DNA of 64,000 bases. Origin: Streptomyces sp. NBC_01669. Lineage in GTDB: Bacteria > Actinomycetota > Actinomycetes > Streptomycetales > Streptomycetaceae. The stretch spans positions 6,594,501 to 6,658,500 of the forward strand of contig NZ_JAPEQG010000001.1 of assembly GCF_026339735.1 (NCBI RefSeq), read 5' to 3'. The translations under genes and the position numbers were made by a program. The notes beneath the pieces are model-generated. The model ran no database searches. It saw only the letters and a program-made list of their open reading frames with translations, and was not told where the DNA came from. Below are positions 39,991 through 48,191 of the stretch, in pieces (position 1 is the first letter of the stretch; each line of letters begins with the position of its first letter).

Positions 39991-41195
39991 GCGGGCTGCT
40001 CCTGACGTACGGAGGCGGAGGGCGGTACGGGGGAGGGTGCGAACCGTCCGGGGGCGAAGGGGCGGGCCACCGCCGGCAGCTCGCCGGTGGTCAGCAGCTC
40101 GGCCATGGCGTCACCGGTGACGGGGGTGAGCAGGACGCCGTTGCGGTGGTGGCCGGTGGCGAGGTGGAGGCCGGGCAGGGCGGTGGGGCCGAGCAGCGGG
40201 GCGTTGTCGGGGGAGGCGGGGCGAAGTCCGGCCCGGGTCTCGGTGAGCGGCAGTTCGGTGATGCCGGGCACCAGCTCGTGGGCGTCGCGCAGCAGCTCGT
40301 ACACACCGCCCGCCGTGACGGTGGTGTCCCAGCCCATCTCCTCGCTGGTCGCGCCGACGACGAGCTCGCCGTTCTCGCGCGGGACGAGATAGACATGGCT
40401 GCCCCGGACCACGGCCCGCACGGTGCGGGTGAGGAACGGTGCGTACGCGGCGGGTACCGTCAGCCGGAGCACCTGTCCCTTCACGGGCCGCACCGGGGGA
40501 ACGACCTCGTCCGGCAGGCCGGCGAGCCGCCCGCTGCGGCTGCCCGCGGCGAGTACGACCTGGTCGGCGGCCAGCTCCGTACCGGCCGCGAGTACGGCTC
40601 CGGCGGCCCGGTCCCGTGCCACGCCGAGGCGTTCCACCCGGTCGCGGTGGAAGACCACCCCGGCCCGCTCGCAGGCCGTCAGCAGAGCGGCGGCCAGCCG
40701 GCGGGGATCGACCTGGTGGTCGCCGTCGACCCGCAGGCCGCCGCGCACGCCCGGCGCCAGCATGGGCTCCAGCCGGCGGCACTCACGGCCGGTGAGCCAC
40801 TCCGACTCCAGCCCCGAACGCTGCTGCAGCGCGTGCAGCTCCCGCAGATGGGCGCGGTCGTCGGAGTCCAGGGCGACCGCCAGGGTGCCACAGGCGCGGA
40901 AGCCGATGTCCTGGCCGCTCGCCGCCTCCAGTTCGGCCGCGAAGGCCGGGTAGCGCGCGGCGGACGCGACATTGAGGCCGAGCAGCATCTGCTCGCCGTA
41001 GTGGAGTTCGGTGACGGCGGCGAGCATCCCGGCCGCGACCTGGGCGGCCCCGCCGCCCGGTTCGGGGTCGACGACCGCGGTGCGCAGACCGCGCTGCGCA
41101 GCCCGCCAGGCGGTCACCAGACCGATGATCCCGCCCCCGATGACGAGGACGTCGGATCCTTGTGCGGATACGGATGTGTTCCCGGAAGAACGCAT
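39987..41195 (-). CDS. thiO: Glycine oxidase ThiO
   Basis: The 402-residue FAD enzyme oxidises glycine to dehydroglycine for ThiG. The dinucleotide motif is VLVIGGGIIGLVTAWRAA near the N-terminus; GQVLRL, PRENGELVVGATSEE and the C-terminal GHHRNGVLLTP are typical of the DAO family. ATG 41195 follows GAAGGGAGG, the 3' end of the TPP riboswitch. The oxygen-dependent ThiO route fits an aerobic organism. Confidence 0.92.
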   Translation of the reverse strand: MRSSGNTSVSAQGSDVLVIGGGIIGLVTAWRAAQRGLRTAVVDPEPGGGAAQVAAGMLAAVTELHYGEQMLLGLNVASAARYPAFAAELEAASGQDIGFRACGTLAVALDSDDRAHLRELHALQQRSGLESEWLTGRECRRLEPMLAPGVRGGLRVDGDHQVDPRRLAAALLTACERAGVVFHRDRVERLGVARDRAAGAVLAAGTELAADQVVLAAGSRSGRLAGLPDEVVPPVRPVKGQVLRLTVPAAYAPFLTRTVRAVVRGSHVYLVPRENGELVVGATSEEMGWDTTVTAGGVYELLRDAHELVPGITELPLTETRAGLRPASPDNAPLLGPTALPGLHLATGHHRNGVLLTPVTGDAMAELLTTGELPAVARPFAPGRFAPSPVPPSASVRQEQPA

Positions 41196-41206
41196 GGGCG
41201 TCCAGC

Positions 41207-41302
41207 CCCTCCCTTCGCCGGCATGACCCGGATCAGGTTCGTACGGTCGGAGGCCGCCCAGCCTCCCTCTCAGCCCGGTGCGTCCGGGCTCCCGCGAGTG
41301 TC
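41207..41302 (-). ncRNA. TPP riboswitch (THI element)
   Basis: Read on the reverse strand the RNA runs CTCGCGGGAGCCC, GGGCTGAGAGGGAGG, CCGACCG, GAACCTGATCCGGGTCATGCCGGCG, ending in the GAAGGGAGG binding site (the longer block is quoted in part). CTGAGA and the ACCTGATC...GGTCATGCC core are diagnostic. Thiamine pyrophosphate should block thiO translation or transcription. Confidence 0.93.
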
Positions 41303-41313
41303 TTACGGTGGCC

Positions 41314-41319
41314 ACCCTA
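41314..41319 (-). promoter_or_regulatory. -10 box of the thiO operon
   Basis: TAGGGT (41319 to 41314 on the reverse strand) would start transcription near 41306, just before the riboswitch. The -35 is weak. Confidence 0.5.
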
Positions 41320-41356
41320 GACCCCGTCCCCCGGAACCTGTAAGGGAGCAGTCACC

Positions 41357-41698
41357 GTGGCCCGTTCGCTCGACGGACTCGTCCTGTCGCCGGTCGCCGA
41401 CCAGGCGCCGGGCCAGGTCGGCACCCGTACCCGCTTCACGTACCACGAGGAGGACGGCCGGATCTGGGCCGAGTACGCGGGCGGCGACGTGGTCCGGGGC
41501 CATCTCGTCGGCACCAGGACCGCCGATCGACTCGACTTCCGGTACGTCCAGTTGAAGCAGGACGGAACGACATCCTCCGGACACTGCCTCTCCACCGTCG
41601 TCGACCTCGCGGACGGCCGGGTGCGGCTGGACGAGCGGTGGGAGTGGGAGTCGCAGGAGGGCAGCGGGACGAGTGTGGTCGAGGAACTGTATGGCTGA
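41357..41698 (+). CDS. Small conserved protein of unknown function
   Basis: The 113-residue protein is rich in predicted beta strands (TRFTYHEEDGRIWAEYAGG, DRLDFRYVQLKQDG, GRVRLDERWEWESQEG). I do not recognise the family with certainty. GTG 41357 follows GGGAG. It is divergent from the thiamine operon and precedes the ferredoxin reductase by 28 bases, so it is probably co-transcribed with it. Confidence 0.68.
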   Translation: MARSLDGLVLSPVADQAPGQVGTRTRFTYHEEDGRIWAEYAGGDVVRGHLVGTRTADRLDFRYVQLKQDGTTSSGHCLSTVVDLADGRVRLDERWEWESQEGSGTSVVEELYG

Positions 41699-41726
41699 CG
41701 GATCGTCAGGTGCTTAAGGTGGACAG

Positions 41727-42980
41727 GTGAGCGAGCAGCAGACTGAGCAGCCGGACCGGCGGACCGAGCGCCGCATCGTCATCGTCGGTGCGGGCATGGC
41801 CGGTGTGCAGACCGCGGTGGCCCTGCGGGAACAGGGCTTCACCGGCCCGGTCACCCTGATCGGAGCCGAACCCCACCAGCCCTACGACCGGCCGCCGCTG
41901 TCCAAGGCGGTGCTGCTCGGCAAGGCCGAGGACTCCGCCTTCGATATCGACTTCGAGGCGCTCGACATCGAGCTGCAACTGGGCCGCGACGTGACCGGCG
42001 TGCGGTCCGCGGCGCACGAACTGGACACCCCGACAGGCCCCGTCCCGTACGACGTCCTGGTCATCGCCACGGGCGCCGAACCGGTCGAGCTCCCGGGCTC
42101 GGAGGGTGTGCGCGGCGTCCATCTGCTGCGCACCCTCGACGATGCCGCACGGCTGCGGCCGGTCCTCGGGGAGCAGCACACCGTCGTGGTCGTCGGCGCC
42201 GGATGGATCGGCGCGGAGTTCGCCACCGCGGCCCGCGCCGCGGGCTGCGAGGTCACCGTCGTCGAGGCCGCCGACCGGCCGCTCGCGGGCGTCCTGCCCG
42301 CCGAGGTCGCCGCCCCGATGGCCCGCTGGTACGGGGAGAGCGGCGCAGAACTCCTCACCGGTGCCCCGGTGGCCCGCATCGAGCCAGGGCGCGTGGTCCT
42401 CGCCGACGGCCGCGCACTCGCGGCCGGAGCGGTGGTCGTCGGGATCGGTGCCCGGCCCGCCACCGCCTGGCTGGCCGGCTCCGGCATCGCGCTCGGCCCG
42501 GACGGATCGGTGACCGCCGACGAAGCGCTGCGCACCTCGCTGCCCGATGTGTACGCCGTCGGGGACTGCGCCTCCTTCCCCTCCGCGCGGTACGGCACGC
42601 GCCTCCTCGTCCACCATTGGGACAACGCCCTCCAGGGGCCGCGGACCGCCGCCGCCAACATCATCGGCGCCGGATCCGGCGGGGCGCCGCAGCCCCTCAC
42701 GTACGACCCCGTGCCGTACTTCTGGTCCGAGCAGTTCGACCGGTTCGTGCAGTACGCGGGCCATCACGGGGGCGCCGACACGCTGCTGTGGCGCGGCGAC
42801 CCGGACGGTCCCGCCTGGTCGGTGCTCTGGCTGCGGGAGGGCGCGCTGGTCGCCGTCCTCGCCGTCGGCCGGCCGCGCGACCTGGCCCAGGGGCGCAAGC
42901 TCATCGAGGCGGGGGCGCGGCTCGATCCGGAGCGGGCCGGTGACCCGTCCGTACCGCTGAAATCGGCGACTTGTCAGTAG
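41727..42980 (+). CDS. NAD(P)H-ferredoxin reductase-like flavoprotein
   Basis: The 417-residue protein has FAD-binding IVIVGAGMAGVQTA, then ECPYDRPPLSK-like HQPYDRPPLSK, NAD-binding VVVVGAGWIGAEFA, and VYAVGDCA, followed by a reductase C-terminal domain with PYFWSEQF. This is the rubredoxin/ferredoxin reductase type that feeds P450s or dioxygenases (ThcD, BphA4-like). No partner ferredoxin is adjacent. GTG 41727 may be leaderless (TAAGGT 6 bases upstream) or use AAGG. Confidence 0.87.
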   Translation: MSEQQTEQPDRRTERRIVIVGAGMAGVQTAVALREQGFTGPVTLIGAEPHQPYDRPPLSKAVLLGKAEDSAFDIDFEALDIELQLGRDVTGVRSAAHELDTPTGPVPYDVLVIATGAEPVELPGSEGVRGVHLLRTLDDAARLRPVLGEQHTVVVVGAGWIGAEFATAARAAGCEVTVVEAADRPLAGVLPAEVAAPMARWYGESGAELLTGAPVARIEPGRVVLADGRALAAGAVVVGIGARPATAWLAGSGIALGPDGSVTADEALRTSLPDVYAVGDCASFPSARYGTRLLVHHWDNALQGPRTAAANIIGAGSGGAPQPLTYDPVPYFWSEQFDRFVQYAGHHGGADTLLWRGDPDGPAWSVLWLREGALVAVLAVGRPRDLAQGRKLIEAGARLDPERAGDPSVPLKSATCQ

Positions 42981-43097
42981 GCGTACGGGCAACGGATGTT
43001 GACGTCCGCTATGTGGACGACCCCTTGAGGGGAGGCAGAAGTTAGTGCACCGTGCCTCTTTTGGAGTGCTCATTTCATATCTCTTCGAAGGATGCGC

Positions 43098-44846
43098 ATG
43101 TTTCGACACAGATGGGCCCGCGCGCTGCGGGGAATCTCCATGGCCTCGGCGTCGATCGCGCTCGTCGGAGGCGCACTCGCCGCCCCGGCGTACGCGGGCA
43201 CCGCTCCCCAGCCCGGTTCCAACCCGGCAGTCGACTACCAGGACCCGATCGACGCGCTGCCGCCGGTCTCCCGCCCGGACACCAAGCAGTGCTCGGTGAC
43301 GGCCGTCGACCACGACTTCGGCTACACCCTCGGCGGACCGCCGTACACCACCACGCTCACCCCGCCCGAGAAGTGCAAGGGTCCGTGGAACAAGGTCGTC
43401 CTCGACTGGTCGGGCAGCGTGAAGGGGCGTCAGTACGACCGCCTCGCCGCGGTCTTCATCGGTGGCGCGGAGGTCTTCCGCACCAGCACCGCCGAGCCCG
43501 ACGAAGACGGCATCAGCTGGCACGTCGCCAAGGACATCACCGACTTCGCGCCGCTCCTCAAGGACCCGCAGAAGCTCCAGCTGGAGCTCGGCAACGTTGT
43601 CAACGACACGTACACCGGCGTGTACAAGATCAAGCTGACGGTCACGTACTACCAGGCCGACAAGCGTCACCCGGCCGCCACCACGGCCGACCGCATCGTC
43701 CCGCTCGGTAACACCGGCTCTGTCGGCGCCCCCTGGATGGACATCGGCAAGGGCGGCTCCACCCGCACCGAGGTCACCTTCCCGCGCAATCTGACCCGCG
43801 CGCGCCTGGAGGTTTACGCACGCGGGGGCGGCTGCGACGAGCAGTGGTTCGACGCGGTCCCCAGCGACCTGGCGGAAACCGCTCCGGACTACCTCTGCGG
43901 CGGCGGCCCCTACCGTGAGGTGCAGGTCGCGGTGGACGGACAGCCCGCCGGTCTCGCCCAGCCGTACCCCGTGGTGTACTCCGGTGGCATCGTGCCGACC
44001 CTGTGGCGCCCGATCCCGGCCATTGACCAGTTCAAGACCGAGGCGTACGACATCGATCTCACCCCCTTCGCGGGCCTGCTGGCCGACGGCAAGCCGCACG
44101 CCATCAGCATCACCCCGTACGGCGCGGCCGACGGCTGGAACGTCGACGGTTCGCTCTTCCTCGACACGGACGCGCACGCGTCCCGCACGAGCGGCAAGGT
44201 GACCACCAACACGCTCAGCCACACCCCGGTCGTGAAGACCGTCCAGACCCCGGGCAAGAACGGCTCCACGGACGTCTCCGTGTCGACCGGCCGCTCCTGG
44301 AAGATCTCGGGCTACGTCCAGACCTCGAAGGGCCGGGTCACCACCACCGTCGAGCAGGAATTCGCGTACACCAACACGGACACGGTCTCCAGGACCGGGC
44401 AGCAGCAGACGATGCACCAGCGCGACCACGGCGCCACCACGGTGACGACCACGACGGGCGGGCGTACCAGCGCGCAGCGGCACGCCTGGTCCTACCCCAT
44501 CGACGTCGACATGGACATCCCGGTCTACGGCGACTACAACAACTACGACCTGAGGGCCGCCGTCACCCAGCGCCGTGTGCTGATCGACACCTCCCGGACG
44601 GGCTCCGCGAGCGTGTGGCGCACGGACGCCGTCACGGACGACACCGTGGACTCGACCGGCAACCTCGCCCGCACGGGCGGCGTGGTCACCGCCGCGGACG
44701 GAGCCTCGGCCGAGAAGTACCGGGGCACCACCGACACCGGAGCCTGCTACTCGCGTGTCCTGGAGTCCGCCCATGGCTGGATCACCAGCGACCAGCAGTC
44801 CCGTTGCCGCGTCGCGGACGTGGTTCGCGAGGCCCTGAAGGGATGA
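43098..44846 (+). CDS. Secreted peptide-N-glycosidase A-like amidase
   Basis: The 582-residue protein has a signal peptide cut near AYA-GT. Its body matches PNGase A, the plant enzyme that removes N-glycans from glycopeptides: GPWNKVVLDWSGSVKGRQYD, AAVFIGGAEVFRTSTAEP, ISWHVAKDIT and GNVVNDTYTGVY are the family blocks (quoted in pieces). GAAGGA (43087-43092) favours ATG 43098 over 43092. It would act outside the cell, perhaps on plant or fungal glycoproteins in soil. Bacterial members are little characterised. Confidence 0.85.
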   Translation: MFRHRWARALRGISMASASIALVGGALAAPAYAGTAPQPGSNPAVDYQDPIDALPPVSRPDTKQCSVTAVDHDFGYTLGGPPYTTTLTPPEKCKGPWNKVVLDWSGSVKGRQYDRLAAVFIGGAEVFRTSTAEPDEDGISWHVAKDITDFAPLLKDPQKLQLELGNVVNDTYTGVYKIKLTVTYYQADKRHPAATTADRIVPLGNTGSVGAPWMDIGKGGSTRTEVTFPRNLTRARLEVYARGGGCDEQWFDAVPSDLAETAPDYLCGGGPYREVQVAVDGQPAGLAQPYPVVYSGGIVPTLWRPIPAIDQFKTEAYDIDLTPFAGLLADGKPHAISITPYGAADGWNVDGSLFLDTDAHASRTSGKVTTNTLSHTPVVKTVQTPGKNGSTDVSVSTGRSWKISGYVQTSKGRVTTTVEQEFAYTNTDTVSRTGQQQTMHQRDHGATTVTTTTGGRTSAQRHAWSYPIDVDMDIPVYGDYNNYDLRAAVTQRRVLIDTSRTGSASVWRTDAVTDDTVDSTGNLARTGGVVTAADGASAEKYRGTTDTGACYSRVLESAHGWITSDQQSRCRVADVVREALKG

Positions 44847-44888
44847 GTCCGGGTATCGGCTGTCAGTGCGGGATGGCAGGCTTGTCCT

Positions 44889-45254
44889 GTGACCGAGATT
44901 GACGCAAAGATCGATGCTCTCGTCCCTGCCTGGCTCCACCTCCCCGACATCGCAGAAATGTTCGATGTCGAGGTGACGCGCGTGCGGCAGCTGGTCAAGG
45001 AAGGCCAGCTCATCGCCGTACGACGTGGTGAGAACCGGGCGCTCCAGGTGCCTGCTGCCTTCATCGACGGCAACAAGGTGGTCAAGGGCCTCTCCGGCAC
45101 CCTGACGCTCCTGAGGGACGACGGCTTCTCCGACGAAGAGGTGCTGGAATGGCTCTTCACCCCTGACCCGACCCTGCCGGGTACCCCCGCACAGGCGCTG
45201 AGCGAGAATCGCGGCACGGAGGTGAAGCGCCGCGCCCAGGCGCTCGCCGTCTGA
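44889..45254 (+). CDS. Rv2175c-like winged-helix DNA-binding protein
   Basis: The 121-residue protein closely resembles mycobacterial Rv2175c: DIAEMFDVEVTRVRQLVKEG is the recognition unit, followed by LIAVRRGENRALQVPAAF, VVKGLSGTLTLLRDDGF and EWLFTPDPTLPGTP. Rv2175c binds DNA and is phosphorylated by PknL, and the PknL-type kinase here lies 6 kb away. The N-terminal Thr used in Rv2175c is not obviously aligned. GTG 44889 has CAGGCT 6 bases upstream and no binding site. Confidence 0.85.
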   Translation: MTEIDAKIDALVPAWLHLPDIAEMFDVEVTRVRQLVKEGQLIAVRRGENRALQVPAAFIDGNKVVKGLSGTLTLLRDDGFSDEEVLEWLFTPDPTLPGTPAQALSENRGTEVKRRAQALAV

Positions 45255-45273
45255 CCGGGACGACCGTACGTGG

Positions 45274-45307
45274 GGTGCGGGCCGTGCGCCTCTGCACGGC
45301 CCGCACC
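45274..45307 (+). terminator. Terminator between the Rv2175c-like gene and thiE
   Basis: GTGCGGGCCGTGC (45275-45287) pairs perfectly with 45294-45306, extended by G45274-C45307, with a 6-nt loop, 20 bases after the stop. Confidence 0.82.
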
Positions 45308-45323
45308 GCCGCATGGCCGCCCC

Positions 45324-45359
45324 GTCGTACCGCTCCGCATCACCGGTCGTACCGCTCCG
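45324..45359. repeat. 14-bp direct repeat before thiE
   Basis: GTCGTACCGCTCCG occurs at 45324-45337 and again at 45346-45359, a 22-bp period, close to two helical turns. It lies 20 bases before the thiE start and could be a tandem binding site. Confidence 0.5.
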
Positions 45360-45379
45360 TCCCAAGGGGGAACCGCACC

Positions 45380-46033
45380 ATGCCCACGCCTCGCGCGCTG
45401 CTGTCCGACGCCCGGCTCTATCTGTGCACGGACGCCCGCAGGCGCGAGGGTGACCTCCCCGAGTTCCTCGACGCCGTACTCTCCTCCGGCGTCGACATCG
45501 TCCAGCTGCGCGACAAGGGCATGGAAGCGGCCGAGGAGCTCGAGCACCTCGCTGTCTTCGCCGACGCCTGCAGGCGCCACGGCACGCTCCTCGCGGTGAA
45601 CGACCGGGCCGATGTCGCTCATGCCATCGGCTCCGATGTGCTCCACCTCGGCCAGGGGGACCTGCCCGTGTCCGCCGCCCGGGCCATCATCGGCGAGGAC
45701 GTGGTCATCGGCCGCTCCACACACGCCGAGTCCGAGGTCGACGCGGCCGTCGCCGAGCCCGGCGTGGACTACTTCTGCACCGGACCCTGCTGGCCCACCC
45801 CGACCAAGCCCGGTCGGCACGCCCCGGGTCTCGACCTCGTGCGGTACGCCGCCTCGCTCGGCCGGACGCGCCCGTGGTTCGCCATCGGCGGGATCGACGC
45901 GGACAATCTCGACGAGGTGCTGGACGCGGGGGCGCGCAGGGTCGTGGTCGTACGGGCCATTACCGAGGCCGACGATCCGGCTGCGGCCGCCGCCGGGCTC
46001 GCGAAGCGGATCAGGGCACGCGCCGACGTCTGA
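45380..46033 (+). CDS. thiE: Thiamine-phosphate synthase
   Basis: The 217-residue TIM barrel couples the pyrimidine and thiazole moieties to thiamine phosphate. QLRDKGM, NDRADVAHAIGSDVLHLGQGD, GRSTHA and the PTPTKPGRHAPG loop are diagnostic, with GGIDADNL binding phosphate. AAGGGGGA precedes ATG 45380. It is separate from thiOSG and I see no TPP riboswitch in its leader, only a direct repeat. Confidence 0.93.
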   Translation: MPTPRALLSDARLYLCTDARRREGDLPEFLDAVLSSGVDIVQLRDKGMEAAEELEHLAVFADACRRHGTLLAVNDRADVAHAIGSDVLHLGQGDLPVSAARAIIGEDVVIGRSTHAESEVDAAVAEPGVDYFCTGPCWPTPTKPGRHAPGLDLVRYAASLGRTRPWFAIGGIDADNLDEVLDAGARRVVVVRAITEADDPAAAAAGLAKRIRARADV

Positions 46034-46126
46034 CAAGCACGTCGGGAAGTCGCGGGGCATCCATGAGCGACCGGGTCCGCCCGGGGACTGCGCGAAGGGT
46101 GTCCGAGGGGTGGACAAACCACCAGT

Positions 46127-46141
46127 CAATTCGGGCAATTG
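46127..46141. promoter_or_regulatory. Inverted repeat upstream of metF
   Basis: CAATT-CGGGC-AATTG is a perfect 5-bp dyad, AT-rich against its surroundings, about 47 bases before the metF ATG. It may be an operator. Confidence 0.3.
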
Positions 46142-46187
46142 CCGCTGGTCTGGTTGGGGCACCGTCGAGCCCTGGTTAACCTTCAGT

Positions 46188-47105
46188 ATGGCCCTTGGCA
46201 CTCCTTCTACCAGAACAGATCACGCACGCACCGTGCGTGATCTTCTCGCGACCGGCAAGACGTCGTATTCGTTCGAGTTCTGGGCGCCCAAAACCGAGAA
46301 GGGCGAGCGGAATCTCTGGAATGCGCTGCGCCGTGTCGAGGCGGTGAGGCCGAGCTTCGTCTCCGTGACATACGGCGCCGGCGGCTCCACCCGGGCCGGA
46401 ACGGTGCGGGCCACCCAGCAGATCGCTGCCGATTCCACGCTCACCCCGGTCGCCCATCTGACCGCCGTCAACCACTCCGTCGCCGAACTCCGCAACATGA
46501 TCGGGCAGTACGCGGACGCCGGAATCAGGAACATCCTCGCCGTGCGCGGCGACCCGCCGGGCGACCCGATGGGCGAGTGGGTCGAGCACCCGCAGGGTGT
46601 GCCGTACGCGGCCGATCTCGTCCGGCTCATCAAGGAATCCGGCGATTTCTGTGTCGGCGTCGCCGCATTTCCCGAGATGCACCCGCGCTCGACCGACTGG
46701 GACGCGGACATCCAGCATTTCGTGGACAAGTGCCGCGCCGGCGCCGACTATGCGATCACGCAGATGTTCTTCAATCCGGAGGACTATTTGCGTATGCGTG
46801 ACCGAGTGGTTGCTGCGGGTTGCGACACGCCGATCATCCCCGAGGTCATGCCGCTCACCAGCGTCAAGCAGTTGGAGCGGTTTCCGCAGCTCAGCAACGC
46901 GTCGCTGCCGTCGTCGCTGAAAGAACGCATCCTCGCCGTCAAGGACGATCCCGCCGCTGTACGCTCCATTGGGATTGAGTTCGCGACGGAGTTCTGCGCG
47001 AGGCTGCGGTCCGAGGGCGTGCCCGGACTGCACTTCATCACGCTCAACAACTCGACGGCGACGCTCGAAATCTACGAGAATCTCGGACTGCACAAGCAGT
47101 CGTGA
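46188..47105 (+). CDS. metF: Methylenetetrahydrofolate reductase
   Basis: The 305-residue FAD enzyme makes 5-methyl-THF for methionine synthesis. SFEFWAPKTEKGE near the start holds the catalytic Glu; SVTYGAGGSTR, AHLTAVNHS, LAVRGDPPGDP, GVAAFPEMHP and ITQMFFNPEDY follow in family order. TAACCT lies 5 bases before ATG 46188 and no binding site is seen, so the mRNA may be short-leadered or leaderless. The SAM-IV switch at 5 kb is another sign of methyl-cycle control here. Confidence 0.93.
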   Translation: MALGTPSTRTDHARTVRDLLATGKTSYSFEFWAPKTEKGERNLWNALRRVEAVRPSFVSVTYGAGGSTRAGTVRATQQIAADSTLTPVAHLTAVNHSVAELRNMIGQYADAGIRNILAVRGDPPGDPMGEWVEHPQGVPYAADLVRLIKESGDFCVGVAAFPEMHPRSTDWDADIQHFVDKCRAGADYAITQMFFNPEDYLRMRDRVVAAGCDTPIIPEVMPLTSVKQLERFPQLSNASLPSSLKERILAVKDDPAAVRSIGIEFATEFCARLRSEGVPGLHFITLNNSTATLEIYENLGLHKQS

Positions 47106-47155
47106 CCGGCCGTACCCGCCACGATCCGGGGCGGTGGCCGTAGAAGGGGGCGGGC

Positions 47156-48085
47156 ATGGGCTGGACGGTCCTCTATATCGCGTTCGGCATCGTGGCGTTG
47201 TGGCTGCTCGGCGAAGTGCTGCTGCAGTACAAGGCGCGCCTTCGCTGGCGCCTGCTCGCCTTCGCCGGCTTCGCCTGTGTGGTCGTCGGCGTGCTGATGC
47301 CGTCCGTGTTCGTCATCGCCGTCGGCGCGATCGCGTTCGCCACCGGCCAGACGTACGTCACGCTCTCGTTCCGGCGCGGCTTCTCGACCGGCTGGGCCAT
47401 AGGGGGCAGCCCGGGCGAGAGCCGTCGCCGCCGGGCGGGGGGCGCCCGGGACACCCACCGGGAGCCCACGCTGGAGGTGTCGGACCTGGAGATGGAGTAC
47501 GACCACTCGGGCCAGGACGAGGCGAAGAACCCCGCTCCCGCGAGCGCGGCCGCGGTCTACGAGCCGGAGCCGCTGCCCGACGACACCGGGCAGTACGGCA
47601 TCTACACCGACCCCCAGCCCGCGCACCAGTCCCAGCAGGCGCAGCCCCAGTACGCCTCCTACGAGCCGTACCCGGACTACTCCACGTACACCGCGCCCGC
47701 CCCGGACTCGTACGCCGGCCAGGACAGCTACGGCGGGCAGGGCACGTACGCGAGCCAGGACTCCTACGCCGGGCAGTACGACTACGGCACGGACCGGCAG
47801 CAGTACGCCGCGTACTCCGACCCGTACATCGGCACCACCACCGGCTCCCCGCAGTACGGGGCGCAGGACCCGTACGCGAGCCATGACAGCTACGGCGGTC
47901 AGCAGCAGTTCACGGCAGACCCCTACGCCCAGCAGTACGCCTCCGAGACGCCGCCGGGCGGCGTCTGGGTGCCGCAGCAGCGCGAGGGCGAGCAGTACCC
48001 GCCGCTGCCGCCGGAGCAGCCCGCACAGCCCGCGCCGTTCCCGAACGGTTACGACACCGGCTACAACGACCAGTACCGCTACTGA
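47156..48085 (+). CDS. Membrane protein with a long Tyr/Gln/Ser-rich tail
   Basis: The 309-residue protein has three hydrophobic segments in its first 75 residues, then a polar tail. Residues about 150-275 are a low-complexity Tyr/Gln/Asp/Ser region with units such as DSYAGQDSYGGQ and DPYASHDSYGGQ. The composition resembles prion-like or phase-separating regions. The tail would be cytoplasmic or exported depending on topology, which I cannot fix. GTAGAAGGGGG precedes ATG 47156. No function known. Confidence 0.72.
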   Translation: MGWTVLYIAFGIVALWLLGEVLLQYKARLRWRLLAFAGFACVVVGVLMPSVFVIAVGAIAFATGQTYVTLSFRRGFSTGWAIGGSPGESRRRRAGGARDTHREPTLEVSDLEMEYDHSGQDEAKNPAPASAAAVYEPEPLPDDTGQYGIYTDPQPAHQSQQAQPQYASYEPYPDYSTYTAPAPDSYAGQDSYGGQGTYASQDSYAGQYDYGTDRQQYAAYSDPYIGTTTGSPQYGAQDPYASHDSYGGQQQFTADPYAQQYASETPPGGVWVPQQREGEQYPPLPPEQPAQPAPFPNGYDTGYNDQYRY

Positions 48086-48138
48086 CGGGACAGGCCGCGC
48101 CGTCGGGCGAAGGCCGAGCTCGTCGGCTGCCGGAAGAC

Positions 48139-48172
48139 GGGGCGGCGGCCGGACGTGTCCGGCACCCGCCCC
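48139..48172. terminator. Bidirectional terminator hairpin
   Basis: GGGGCGG (48139-48145) pairs with CCGCCCC (48166-48172) and CCGGAC (48149-48154) with GTCCGG (48157-48162), separated by a 3-by-3 internal loop, between two convergent genes. Confidence 0.65.
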
Positions 48173-48191
48173 CTCAGGGGCACCGGGCCCC

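Noticed and set aside
41706..45365. A 1219-codon open frame on the minus strand opposite the reductase and PNGase A genes
   Set aside because: It is an antisense shadow of GC-rich coding DNA: composition is Arg/Gly/Val/Asp biased, no domain is seen, and it covers four well-supported plus-strand genes.
45254..45380. TPP riboswitch before thiE
   Set aside because: None of the CTGAGA or ACCTGATC core elements is present; only a terminator and a direct repeat are seen.
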